From Chitinophaga pendula (GTDB lineage Bacteria; Bacteroidota; Bacteroidia; Chitinophagales; Chitinophagaceae), in contig NZ_CP077769.1 of NCBI RefSeq assembly GCF_020386615.1, positions 2,356,001-2,420,000 of the forward strand: a stretch of 64,000 bases of DNA, written 5' to 3'. The notes below the pieces were generated by a model. It was not told where the DNA came from. It was given only the letters and a program-made list of their open reading frames with translations, and ran no database searches. Position 1 is the first letter of the stretch. Every line of letters begins with the position of its first letter. The position numbers and the translations under genes are program-made. Positions 34,590 to 43,084 of the stretch are shown in pieces.

Positions 34590-36836
34590 ATGATCCAACG
34601 CTACAAATTACTGTTGCTGATAGCCATTGCTGTCACCGCTCACCTGCATACCTGCGCACAATACATCCTCAAAGGAATAATCCGCCATAAGGATACCAAC
34701 CTCCCGCTGGAAGATGCCAACATCGCCTCCCGCCAGGGCACACATGCCCACAGCAATCGCGCCGGTACCTTCACCCTCCGGTTGCAACAACTGCCGGATA
34801 CCTTGCTGATCTCTCATATCGGCTTCGAACCCCAGCAGATAGCCGTCAATACCGCCGGCCAAACCCTCGCTATATCCCTGGCCCCAGCCGCCGTTAGGCT
34901 GGACCAGGTCACCGTCAGCTCCGGCGCTCCCGTCTGGAACCAGGTGGCCAAAATAGACCTGCAAATGACACCCGTACGCTCCGCACAAGACCTCCTGCGT
35001 AAAGTGCCAGGCCTCTTTATCGCCCAGCACGCCGGCGGTGGTAAAGCCGAACAGATATTCCTCCGTGGCTTCGACGTCGATCATGGCACCGACGTAACCA
35101 TCACCGCCGATGGCCTCCCCGTAAATATGCCCTCCCATGCACATGGACAGGGATATGCCGACCTCCACTTCCTCATCCCGGAAACCATCCGCGATATCGA
35201 CTTCGGAAAAGGAGCATACTACGCCAACAAAGGAGATTTTAATACCGCCGGATACGTCAACTTCTCCACCTTCGACCGCCTCGATCATAGCCTCATCAAA
35301 CTGGAAGGAGGACAATTCAATACCAAACGCATGGTAGCCCTCATTGATCTCACCGGTCAACAGACCTCCGCCGCTAAAAGCAATGGCTACATAGCCGGAG
35401 AATACTACCTCACAGATGGTCCTTTCGATCATCCCCAGCATTTCAACCGCCTCAACTTCATGGGTAAATACAATACCTGGCTCAACGAACATAGCTATCT
35501 CAGCTTGCAGGCATCGACCTTCAGCTCCAAATGGGACGCCTCCGGACAGATCCCCCTGCGAGCCGTCAACGAAGGAAAGATCAGCCGCTTCGGTACCATC
35601 GACCCCACAGAAGGTGGCAACACCAGCCGCACCAACCTCGCCGCCAACTACTACCGCATCATAGACGAACATAGCAGCCTGAAAAGCCTGTTCTATTTCG
35701 TACGATACGACTTCTCCCTGTTCTCCAACTTTACCTTCTTCCTCAACGATCCCGTCAACGGCGATGAAATACACCAGGCAGAAGGTCGCAGTATATATGG
35801 CTTCGATCACCAATACAGCCACCAGCAAACCCTCGGTAAAGGCTCCCTCAACTGGCTGGCAGGCCTCGGATTTCGTTACGACGATATCAATGACCTCCAG
35901 CTCAGTCAGGTATACCAGCGCGATAGCCTCCTCAACCGCAAAGCTTGGGGAAATGTAGATGAACATAACCTCTACGCCTATCTGAATGCAGAATGGAAAA
36001 CCGGCAAATTCACCCTCAACCCGGCCCTGCGCGTAAACCATTTCATATTTAATTATGATGATAAACTCCTGCCGGGCTATCAACTGCAGGCCGCCCGCAA
36101 AACCAACGTCAGCCCGAAACTGAACATGGCCTACCAGCTCACACCATCCTGGCAGCTATACCTCAAAACCGGTATGGGCTTCCACTCCAACGATGCCAGG
36201 GTAGTTCTCGCCCAACAGGGCAAACACATCCTGCCGCGTTCCTATGGCGCCGACCTCGGTGCCGTTATCCGACCCATACCTGGCCTGATCTTACAACCTG
36301 CCCTCTGGTACCTGTTCCTCGAACAGGAATTCGTATACGTCGGCGACGAAGCCGTAGTAGAACCGTCCGGCAAATCACGCCGCTTGGGTGCCGACCTGGG
36401 TATCCGGTATCAACCCCTGTCCTGGCTATACCTCGACATAGATGTCAACTACGCCAACGCCCGCTTTACCTCCGCACCCAAAGGAGAACAATACGTACCC
36501 CTGGCGCCCGTACTGACCAGCACCGGCGGCATCGCCGTCAAATTGCCTATCGGACTGTCCGCCAACCTGCGTTACCGCTATATCAAAGACAGACCTGCCA
36601 ATGAAGACAACACCGCAACCGCACAAGGATACTTTATCAACGACCTCGCCATTAGCTACAGCCGCAAAAAATGGGAAATAGGCCTACAGGTAGAAAACCT
36701 GTTCAACATAAAATGGCGGGAAGCACAGTTCTATTCAGAATCACGCCTCAAAGACGAACCGGATCCCGTATCCGAAATCCACTTCACACCAGGTACACCC
36801 ACCTGGGCACGTGCACATATCGCTTTCAGATTTTAA
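34590..36836 (+). CDS. TonB-dependent receptor linked to the urease cluster, possibly for nickel
   Basis: Outer membrane receptor of 748 residues: signal peptide (to about 23), a carboxypeptidase-like domain (about 26-105), plug (QDLLRKVPGLFIAQHAGGGKA, then FLRGFDVDHGTDVTITADG), and a 22-strand-type barrel ending in IAFRF. The plug contains the His-rich segment MPSHAHGQGYADLHF, which is found in a recognisable subgroup of metal-related receptors. It follows the nickel permease gene by 82 bases on the same strand. Together with the permease it would form an outer-plus-inner membrane nickel route; this is inference from position and the His-rich plug. Confidence 0.88.
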   Translation: MIQRYKLLLLIAIAVTAHLHTCAQYILKGIIRHKDTNLPLEDANIASRQGTHAHSNRAGTFTLRLQQLPDTLLISHIGFEPQQIAVNTAGQTLAISLAPAAVRLDQVTVSSGAPVWNQVAKIDLQMTPVRSAQDLLRKVPGLFIAQHAGGGKAEQIFLRGFDVDHGTDVTITADGLPVNMPSHAHGQGYADLHFLIPETIRDIDFGKGAYYANKGDFNTAGYVNFSTFDRLDHSLIKLEGGQFNTKRMVALIDLTGQQTSAAKSNGYIAGEYYLTDGPFDHPQHFNRLNFMGKYNTWLNEHSYLSLQASTFSSKWDASGQIPLRAVNEGKISRFGTIDPTEGGNTSRTNLAANYYRIIDEHSSLKSLFYFVRYDFSLFSNFTFFLNDPVNGDEIHQAEGRSIYGFDHQYSHQQTLGKGSLNWLAGLGFRYDDINDLQLSQVYQRDSLLNRKAWGNVDEHNLYAYLNAEWKTGKFTLNPALRVNHFIFNYDDKLLPGYQLQAARKTNVSPKLNMAYQLTPSWQLYLKTGMGFHSNDARVVLAQQGKHILPRSYGADLGAVIRPIPGLILQPALWYLFLEQEFVYVGDEAVVEPSGKSRRLGADLGIRYQPLSWLYLDIDVNYANARFTSAPKGEQYVPLAPVLTSTGGIAVKLPIGLSANLRYRYIKDRPANEDNTATAQGYFINDLAISYSRKKWEIGLQVENLFNIKWREAQFYSESRLKDEPDPVSEIHFTPGTPTWARAHIAFRF

Positions 36837-36881
36837 CAATTCACTAGCCAATTATCCGGCTTAAATGTGTAATTTACTGGG

Positions 36882-37244
36882 ATGAAATTCATTGGCACCC
36901 TATTACTGATCGTCATACTCAGCTACCTAGCGGGTATGTTCCTGCCCTGGTGGTCCGTCGCCCTGGTGGCATTTTTAGTATCCCTGTTGATCCGTATGTC
37001 CCCCGGCAAAGCCTTCTTCACCGGCTTCCTGGGCGTATTCCTGCTGTGGCTCGCTTTAGCTTTCTACATCGATGTCCGCAATGATCACATACTGGCCAAC
37101 AGAATGAGCCTCGTTATCATGCAGGTGAAAAGCCCCGTAGGCATCGGCCTCATAAGCGCTTTCATCGGCGGGCTCGTAGCAGGATTTGCCAGCACTGCCG
37201 CCAGCTACCTGCGCAAACCAGCCAAACAGGTCGCCACCGCATAA
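36882..37244 (+). CDS. Small membrane protein, unknown function
   Basis: A 120-residue protein with about four hydrophobic spans (roughly 4-23, 25-42, 46-68 and 85-110) and a short basic tail (RKPAKQ). I do not recognise a named family. It sits between the urease-linked receptor and the DUF5686 gene on the same strand with 45 and 60 base gaps. Nothing in it suggests transport motifs. Confidence 0.75.
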   Translation: MKFIGTLLLIVILSYLAGMFLPWWSVALVAFLVSLLIRMSPGKAFFTGFLGVFLLWLALAFYIDVRNDHILANRMSLVIMQVKSPVGIGLISAFIGGLVAGFASTAASYLRKPAKQVATA

Positions 37245-37304
37245 TCACTTAATACTTCCCTCGGGAGCACACGTAGTCACCTATACTGTAACATCTAAGT
37301 TAAT

Positions 37305-39830
37305 ATGATCAGGTTTCAGCTAACCTTGCTGTTCGTCTTCGTTATTGCCTGTTGCCAGGCAGGTATCATCCGCGGTAGAATAACAGACGCCCGCCAGCAA
37401 CCATTGCCTTTTGCCACCGTCATGCTGAAAGGAACAACCATCGGCACTACCACCAACGCAAATGGAGAATATCGCCTCGACGCACCAGATGGAAACTATA
37501 CCGTAGTATGCCAGTATATCGGCTACCGCAAAAAAGAACAAACTGCCTCCATCAGCAACACACCCAACACCCTCGACTTCATACTCGAACCACTAAGCCT
37601 TCAGATAAAAGAAGTAGTCGTTAAAGCAGGAGGAGAGGACCCCGCATACGCCATCATACGGCAGGCCATCAAAAAAAGAAACTACTACCAGCACCAGGTG
37701 AAAGCCTACACAAGCGAAGCATATATCAAAGGACTGCTCAAATTGAGAGGAGTACCCAAATCCTTCTTCGGACAAAAAGTAGATACCAAAGACCTGGGCG
37801 TAGACTCCGCAGGAAAAGGAATCGTATTCCTCTCCGAATCACTAACCAAAATATCCTATCAGGCACCGGATCAACTCAAACTCGAAGTAATCTCCGGCCG
37901 CCAAAGCGGTGGCGGATTCGGATTTAACTTCCCCACCTATATCAACTTCTACGATAATAACGTAACCGCCGTCATCTCCCAGGTCAGCCCCCGCGGATAC
38001 ATATCTCCCATCGCACAAAACGCAATCTCATTCTATAAATACCGCCTGGAAGGATCATTCGTGGAAGATGGCAGAACCGTCAACAAAATCGCCGTCATAC
38101 CCAGACGTAAATACGAACCACTGTTCTCCGGACATATCTTCATCACCGATGGCGACTGGCGCATCCACAGCACCGACCTGGAACTCACCAAAGACTACCA
38201 GCTCGAACTGATCGATACCCTGCGCATCCGCCAAACCCACGTACCCGTCACCACAGACGTATGGCGCACCAAAGACCAGGTACTCTACATCGCCTTGAAA
38301 CAATTCGGCTTCAACGTAGCAGGTACCTTCGTAAACGTATATTCTAACTATAACCTCCAACCCGACTTTAAGCCTAAGTATTTCAATAAGACCATCATGA
38401 AATACGATACGGCCTTCAATGATAAAAAAATCGCCTACTGGGATAGCATCCGGCCCGTACCACTCGAAGTCGATGAACAAAAAGACTTCCACCAGAAAGA
38501 TAGTATCGCCCACGCCATGAAAGACAGCCTGGCCGCCAGAAAGAACATCGATTCCCTCCGCAAACATCAGCCGCCTGTCAAATGGTCCGCACCCTTCTTC
38601 GGAGGTATCACCCGGCACTACTATTTCCGCAAAGACACCGGCATCGGCAGCCATATCCTACACGTTAAACCATTGCTGACACAGCTGGAATACAACACCG
38701 TAGAAGGACTGGTAGTCAACGTAAAACCAGAACTACGACTATCCCTCAAAGGCAATAACAGCCTGTCGATAGCTCCAGTAATCCGCTATGGCTTCAGCAA
38801 TACACACCTCAATGCCTACACGCGGCTCACTTGGACAAAGAACGCCCGGCTGGGCCAACGCCTGGGAACAAACACCTGGTCGCTCGCAGGAGGGAAGCGC
38901 ATCTCGCAATTCAATAAAGAAGAACCCATCCGCCCGCTGATCAACGAAATATATACCCTGCTCCTCAAAGAAAACTACATGAAACTCTATGAGAACTGGT
39001 TCGGACAACTACAATTCCGACGCGAGTTCCAGAATAGCGCCGTACTCTCAGCAGGCCTGACCTACGAAGACCGTATCCCCGTAGTCAATACCACCGACTT
39101 CGTACTCTTTAAAAATGATCAGAAATCCTTCACACCTAACTATCCGGTAGAATTGACATCTGTACCAATGGTAAGACACCAGGCACTGGTACTCGACCTG
39201 GGATTCCGTATACAGCCAGGGCAGCGCTTCATAGAAATGCCCGATCGTAAATTCGCCATAGGGTCCGACCTGCCAACCTTTGAAGTAGCATACAGCAAAG
39301 GCATCTACAACATCGCCGGCAGCGACGTCGACTTCGACAAATGGCAGGTACGCGTATTCGATAAGATGAACTTCAAACTGTTCGGAGAGTTTCATTACAA
39401 CATCGGAGCGGGTGGCTTTATCAACGACAAAAGAGTCGGCCTGCCAGACTATCGCCATTTTAACGGGAATCAAACCTTCTTCAACGATAAATACCTGAAT
39501 AGCTTCTCGCTGGCGCCATATTACCAATACAGCACAACCGCCGCATTCTACGCAACAGGCCATGTAGAACACCACTTCAATGGCCTCCTGACTAATAAAA
39601 TACCGCTGTTGCAAAAACTAAAATGGAACCTCGTCGCCGGATCAAATGCCTTCTATGTGAACAGCGACAATAACTACGTGGAAATATTCGCAGGCCTGGA
39701 GAATATCTTTAAGGTACTGAGAGTAGACGTAGTAGCGGGTTATCAAAGCAAAGACAACACCCGCGTAGGCGTAAGACTGGGAATGGGTGGATTATTAGGT
39801 GGAATGGTTAACAGCGCCAGAGGTAAATAG
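37305..39830 (+). CDS. DUF5686 family outer membrane protein with carboxypeptidase-like domain
   Basis: A large exported protein of 841 residues: signal peptide (about 1-19), a carboxypeptidase-regulatory-like beta domain (IIRGRITDARQQPLPFATVML, about 21-105), then the DUF5686 part starting near EVVVKAGGEDPAYAIIRQAIKKRNYY. The C-terminal half is rich in alternating aromatic strands and probably forms an outer membrane barrel. It lacks a TonB plug, so it is not a TonB receptor. The family is widespread in Bacteroidota and its function is unknown. It ends at a bidirectional hairpin. Confidence 0.87.
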   Translation: MIRFQLTLLFVFVIACCQAGIIRGRITDARQQPLPFATVMLKGTTIGTTTNANGEYRLDAPDGNYTVVCQYIGYRKKEQTASISNTPNTLDFILEPLSLQIKEVVVKAGGEDPAYAIIRQAIKKRNYYQHQVKAYTSEAYIKGLLKLRGVPKSFFGQKVDTKDLGVDSAGKGIVFLSESLTKISYQAPDQLKLEVISGRQSGGGFGFNFPTYINFYDNNVTAVISQVSPRGYISPIAQNAISFYKYRLEGSFVEDGRTVNKIAVIPRRKYEPLFSGHIFITDGDWRIHSTDLELTKDYQLELIDTLRIRQTHVPVTTDVWRTKDQVLYIALKQFGFNVAGTFVNVYSNYNLQPDFKPKYFNKTIMKYDTAFNDKKIAYWDSIRPVPLEVDEQKDFHQKDSIAHAMKDSLAARKNIDSLRKHQPPVKWSAPFFGGITRHYYFRKDTGIGSHILHVKPLLTQLEYNTVEGLVVNVKPELRLSLKGNNSLSIAPVIRYGFSNTHLNAYTRLTWTKNARLGQRLGTNTWSLAGGKRISQFNKEEPIRPLINEIYTLLLKENYMKLYENWFGQLQFRREFQNSAVLSAGLTYEDRIPVVNTTDFVLFKNDQKSFTPNYPVELTSVPMVRHQALVLDLGFRIQPGQRFIEMPDRKFAIGSDLPTFEVAYSKGIYNIAGSDVDFDKWQVRVFDKMNFKLFGEFHYNIGAGGFINDKRVGLPDYRHFNGNQTFFNDKYLNSFSLAPYYQYSTTAAFYATGHVEHHFNGLLTNKIPLLQKLKWNLVAGSNAFYVNSDNNYVEIFAGLENIFKVLRVDVVAGYQSKDNTRVGVRLGMGGLLGGMVNSARGK

Positions 39831-39861
39831 CAGTACTAGCCCCAACAGTCGAAAAATATGG

Positions 39862-39895
39862 CTGCCCGGAAGCGCTCACAAACGCAACCGGGCAG
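39862..39895. terminator. Bidirectional terminator between DUF5686 gene and trhO
   Basis: CTGCCCGG pairs with CCGGGCAG, with inner GCG/CGC; it lies between two convergent genes. Confidence 0.75.
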
Positions 39896-39930
39896 TATCC
39901 CTATTACTCCTTATGTTGATCAGAATAATG

Positions 39931-40974
39931 TTAGTCCTGTGAAGTCTCTCCTAATCTGGGCCGCAATCGCTTTTTCGATTTATTGAAGTACATCAGACCT
40001 TTGTCCACTCCCTTACGAAGTGCATCACGCTCCTCCGCTGGAAGCAGGAGTACATCATGACACGCTTCACTGCAACAGCCGGCATGTTTCTCCGCACAGG
40101 CCGCACATTGTATGAATAACAGGTGACAACCGTCATTCTTACAGTTAGTATGGGTGTCGCATGGCGCCCCACACTGATGACAATGGCTGATGATATCTTC
40201 CGTGATACGCTCGCCTAAACGATCGTCAAACACAAAGTTTTTGCCTTTAAACTTGACAGGCAAACCCTGTTCCTTCGCTTTGTTGGTGTACTCAATGATA
40301 CCGCCTTCCAGATGATACACATTGGTAAACCCTTTGTGCAACAGGTAAGCCGACGCCTTCTCACAGCGGATGCCTCCCGTGCAATACATCACAATGTTCT
40401 TATCCTTGTTATTCTCCAGCATAGATGCCGCCATCGGCAACTGGTCGCGGAAAGTATCAGAGGGGATCTCTATCGCCTTGTCAAAATGTCCTACCTCGAA
40501 TTCATAGTGATTACGCATGTCCACCACAATGGTGTCCGGATCATCCGTTAGCGCATTAAAGGCGCGCGCATCCAGATACTTCCCTTTGTTCGCCATATCA
40601 AAAGTAGGATCGTCGATGCCATCGGCTACGATCTTATCCCTTACCTTGATCTTTAATACCCAAAACGACTTCCCATCGTCATCTACGGCTACATTCAGCC
40701 GGATGCCGTGCAGGAACGGGATACTGTAAAGATGAGATTTCAACGCCTCAAAATAGTGAGAAGGCACGCTGATCTGTGCATTAATACCTTCGCTGGCCAC
40801 ATAAATACGACCAAATACCGCCCACTGGCTAAGTGCCAGATACAGTTCATCCCGGAATACCTGGGGATCTTCAATCTTTGCGTACTGGTAAAATGAAATG
40901 GTAGTGCGAGGAAATGTCTCCTGTTGCAGCCGCTGCTTCAGCTCCGCTGCAGATACTCTGTTGTGTAATGTCAT
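39931..40974 (-). CDS. trhO: tRNA uridine(34) hydroxylase (TrhO/YceA family)
   Basis: Rhodanese-family enzyme that hydroxylates U34 of certain tRNAs, first step to 5-methoxy- or carboxymethoxyuridine. In 347 residues: an N-terminal acylphosphatase-like domain ([17 protein letters not shown]), the rhodanese domain with [15 protein letters not shown] and active-site Cys198 in [16 protein letters not shown], and a C-terminal cysteine-rich tail (about 266-312) of CxxC-type pairs that may bind zinc. The length agrees with the family. Monocistronic. Confidence 0.92.
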   Translation of the reverse strand: MTLHNRVSAAELKQRLQQETFPRTTISFYQYAKIEDPQVFRDELYLALSQWAVFGRIYVASEGINAQISVPSHYFEALKSHLYSIPFLHGIRLNVAVDDDGKSFWVLKIKVRDKIVADGIDDPTFDMANKGKYLDARAFNALTDDPDTIVVDMRNHYEFEVGHFDKAIEIPSDTFRDQLPMAASMLENNKDKNIVMYCTGGIRCEKASAYLLHKGFTNVYHLEGGIIEYTNKAKEQGLPVKFKGKNFVFDDRLGERITEDIISHCHQCGAPCDTHTNCKNDGCHLLFIQCAACAEKHAGCCSEACHDVLLLPAEERDALRKGVDKGLMYFNKSKKRLRPRLGETSQD

Positions 40975-41337
40975 TGCTGCCTTGAAATTTTAAGGACACT
41001 TGCCTGGTGAACAAAATTTCAATCAAACCCCTGATCAGACTGACTTTCTAAAGTTTGATTTCTTGAATTATGTCTGAAAGTATGTCTACTCCTGACAAAA
41101 TAGGGCTGCAATTTACGAATTAATTGTTTGATAGCCGCCTTTTGACCGCTAAAATGCCCTTCGTCAGCCGCCCATACCGCTTCCTACAGTAATTTTATAC
41201 CTAACTCATCCATTGCCAATCATTTCCCAGGACAGATGCATATTGATTCCATATATTTTCCCTATGACATAGCGTCTGATTTACATACTGCAGTGTAAGA
41301 TCGCTGCCCTCACTTATATTTAATCAAACGCTGAATC
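40975..41337. other. Gene-poor intergenic region before the peptide genes
   Basis: Between trhO and the first small peptide gene I see no gene. A near-palindrome, TTACATACTGCAGTGTAA (41281-41298, two mismatches), stands 39 bases before the peptide start and could be an operator. Confidence 0.4.
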
Positions 41338-41514
41338 ATGATAGCTGTCAAGAAATTCCACATTGCATCCCGCGCTGAAATAAAGACTATCAAAGGTGGT
41401 GGGCAAAAAGTAAATGTACCCGTATGTGAAGCCTTCGCATGCGATCTCAAACCTTGCCCCATAAAATGGTGCTATTGTGATGACAACTTGTTGTGTCGGG
41501 CATATATTTACTAA
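41338..41514 (+). CDS. Double-glycine-leader, six-cysteine knottin-like precursor peptide
   Basis: A 58-residue product. The leader (about 21 residues) ends in SRAEIKTIKGG, which fits the double-glycine leader consensus LSxxELxxIxGG cut by C39-type peptidases. The predicted 37-residue core has six cysteines (30, 35, 40, 45, 47, 53) spaced C-x4-C-x4-C-x4-C-x-C-x5-C, the pattern of cystine-knot peptides. The leader resembles those at 41714 and 5028. No C39 transporter or modification enzyme is adjacent, so processing would have to occur in trans. A bacteriocin or signalling role is inference; disulfide pairing cannot be read from sequence. Confidence 0.68.
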   Translation: MIAVKKFHIASRAEIKTIKGGGQKVNVPVCEAFACDLKPCPIKWCYCDDNLLCRAYIY

Positions 41515-41586
41515 CTCACCCCGATTAAAACTACGTCCTCATTTACCTGGCATTTACCCCGTATCAACGTGGCTAAACCTCCAATC

Positions 41587-41696
41587 ATGAAATCACTCAA
41601 AAATTTTGTGTCCTGGGCGCCTTTGCTATGTGAATGATAGGAGGGACAATAGCACACGCGAATGGCATTGCGCGATGCTCAGATACAAATAGCTAA
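41587..41696 (+). pseudogene. Frameshifted double-glycine-leader peptide gene
   Basis: Frame one reads MKSLKNFVSWAPLLCE and stops at TGA 41635. The overlapping frame from 41634 reads MIGGTIAHANGIARCSD and stops at 41694. Joined, they resemble a leader start like that at 41714 followed by a double-glycine site, suggesting a small deletion broke a third precursor gene. With only one Cys, the core is not of the six-cysteine type as it stands. Weak evidence because the pieces are so short. Confidence 0.4.
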
Positions 41697-41713
41697 TCAA
41701 ATCCCTCATAATT

Positions 41714-41902
41714 ATGAAACCTTTTAAGACCCACCTACGCCCGCTCTCAAGAGCAGCACTCAGTCGTATCACCGGTACTGGCATTAAACCGGATAAACAA
41801 CCGCGTTGCCTCAGATATGAATGTGATCTGATCGTAACCTGCGCACCTGGCTGCTGGTGTAAGCCCAATTTCCCCGATCAGCCGGAAGGATGGTGCGTAT
41901 AA
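41714..41902 (+). CDS. Leader-type six-cysteine knottin-like precursor peptide
   Basis: A 62-residue product. Its leader carries LSRAALSRITGTG, the same pattern as the double-glycine leaders nearby but with GT or TG at the cut position. The core has six cysteines (32, 37, 43, 47, 49, 61) spaced C-x4-C-x5-C-x3-C-x-C-x11-C, again with the diagnostic C-x-C between the fourth and fifth. The last loop (KPNFPDQPEGW) is longer than in the relatives. A strong hairpin follows 20 bases after the stop. The antisense frame at 41626-41868 shows no features of a protein. Confidence 0.65.
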   Translation: MKPFKTHLRPLSRAALSRITGTGIKPDKQPRCLRYECDLIVTCAPGCWCKPNFPDQPEGWCV

Positions 41903-41921
41903 CTATCAGGCCATGATTACC

Positions 41922-41958
41922 CCGGGAAAAGCAGGCAACAGCCTCCTGCTTTTTCCGG
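41922..41958. terminator. Bidirectional terminator behind the peptide genes
   Basis: CCGGGAAAAGCAGG pairs with CCTGCTTTTTCCGG (one wobble), giving A/T tracts on both sides; it serves the peptide gene and the convergent 60-residue gene. Confidence 0.85.
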
Positions 41959-41965
41959 TATTTTC

Positions 41966-42148
41966 TCAATAAAGTCGGATCTTCCGGCTGTTGATCACAT
42001 TGCTGGCATGAAAGAACAAACAGGAAATGATCACCTGCTCATCCGTGAACTTCCCTATCCATCTGGCCCCAATGGCTGCCGTACGCTCCGCTTCCTCCCG
42101 ACTCAACCCTGCCTCCAGCAATATGTCGATCAGTCCTTCCTTGGTCAT
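41966..42148 (-). CDS. Small helical protein, unknown function
   Basis: A 60-residue product beginning MTKEGLIDILLEAGLSREEAER, an amphipathic helical start with charged residues, then GARWIGKFTDEQVIISCLFFHASNV. No named family recognised. It is supported as a gene by codon composition and by the shared terminator 7 bases after its stop. It faces the peptide genes tail to tail. Confidence 0.5.
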   Translation of the reverse strand: MTKEGLIDILLEAGLSREEAERTAAIGARWIGKFTDEQVIISCLFFHASNVINSRKIRLY

Positions 42149-42320
42149 ACCTGCAAAATAAAACTTCGCCGGACCGGAAAAAACCGGGCTGCTACGGGGA
42201 TTAATCCTGTTTTTTGCCGTCTTTTAAGGAAAATAAAGAGAGAGTAAAGCTAAAAAACTACCTGCCGGCTGCTGCTCAGCGGTAATAGGTGCTGCTGGGA
42301 TAATCATATCCTCCCGGATA

Positions 42321-42527
42321 TCAATGCTGTAAATGCTCCGCATCACGGGACCGCCGGTACAACAGGTCCAGTAGGAGGTAGGCTGCCGCACTGATAATGA
42401 ATAAGGACCCGATAAAGGTAAGGGTCAGATAGTCCTGTACCCGGAGCCATTGTAACTGTTCTGCCAAATAAGAACTGATAATCAGTAAGATACCGAGGAA
42501 AAAAATGATGTGTACAAATCTTTTCAT
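42321..42527 (-). CDS. Small two-span membrane protein
   Basis: A 68-residue protein with two hydrophobic helices (about 4-20 and 33-52) and a basic end (LLYRRSRDAEHLQH). The ATG at 42527 is used; an in-frame ATG at 42671 would add 48 residues without hydrophobic character. No family recognised. Confidence 0.55.
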   Translation of the reverse strand: MKRFVHIIFFLGILLIISSYLAEQLQWLRVQDYLTLTFIGSLFIISAAAYLLLDLLYRRSRDAEHLQH

Positions 42528-42737
42528 AAATGCCGATAAGGGTGAACGTAGTCTGGAATCATCCACATGTTGTCGCTTCCAAATGCCAGGCTTATAGGAA
42601 ATTCCACAAGTCGTAGTATCTGATATTAATATATCCATTAAAACACTGACAATGCGAGAATAGTTCACCACAGTAAAGTTTTAGTTAACCGGTGTAACTA
42701 TCTGATAATTATCGTATATAAAATAAGGGTCAGGTTT

Positions 42738-42752
42738 TGGCATACCTTTTGA
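42738..42752 (+). promoter_or_regulatory. Possible sigma-54 promoter
   Basis: TGGCATACCTTTTGA fits the -24/-12 layout (GG, ten bases, then GA where GC is usual), 54 bases before the ATG of the 41-residue membrane protein gene. Confidence 0.35.
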
Positions 42753-42805
42753 AAATATAGTACTTGACAAGGAAAATATTTATTCACCCTTTAAAATCAA
42801 ACTTT

Positions 42806-42931
42806 ATGACATTTATCCTCTACTTTGTTTACGTGATCATCGCCCTGTGGATCTACAGACTGTTGTCCTACTACTTCGATAATTCCGGCGAACGTACCTC
42901 CTATAAAGCGAAAAAATATCGCAATCAATAA
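42806..42931 (+). CDS. 41-residue single-span membrane protein
   Basis: The product has one hydrophobic helix (TFILYFVYVIIALWIYRLL) at the N-terminus and a short polar, basic tail (SYKAKKYRNQ). This topology resembles small stress-linked membrane proteins, but I recognise no family. A sigma-54-like promoter lies upstream. It is isolated between genes on the opposite strand. Confidence 0.5.
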   Translation: MTFILYFVYVIIALWIYRLLSYYFDNSGERTSYKAKKYRNQ

Positions 42932-43084
42932 GTGCCGTTAATAGTAGCCCGACCTGAACAGATGACCAACTACAGCGGCACTATGAATACCCCGATCTGC
43001 TTTCGCCGCCACTAACTTCCTGACCGCTTAACACTTTAGATGGTTTTACACCCTTAACAGACCATAGTGTCTGTAACGGGATAA

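Noticed and set aside
34608..36083. 491-codon open frame antisense to the urease-linked TonB receptor
   Set aside because: It mirrors the codon bias of the sense gene, has Gly/Glu/Val-rich composition with no domain or signal, and lies entirely inside a convincing receptor gene.
41626..41868. 80-codon frame antisense to the second six-cysteine peptide gene
   Set aside because: It has no features of its own, while the sense frame has a leader, six cysteines and a terminator.
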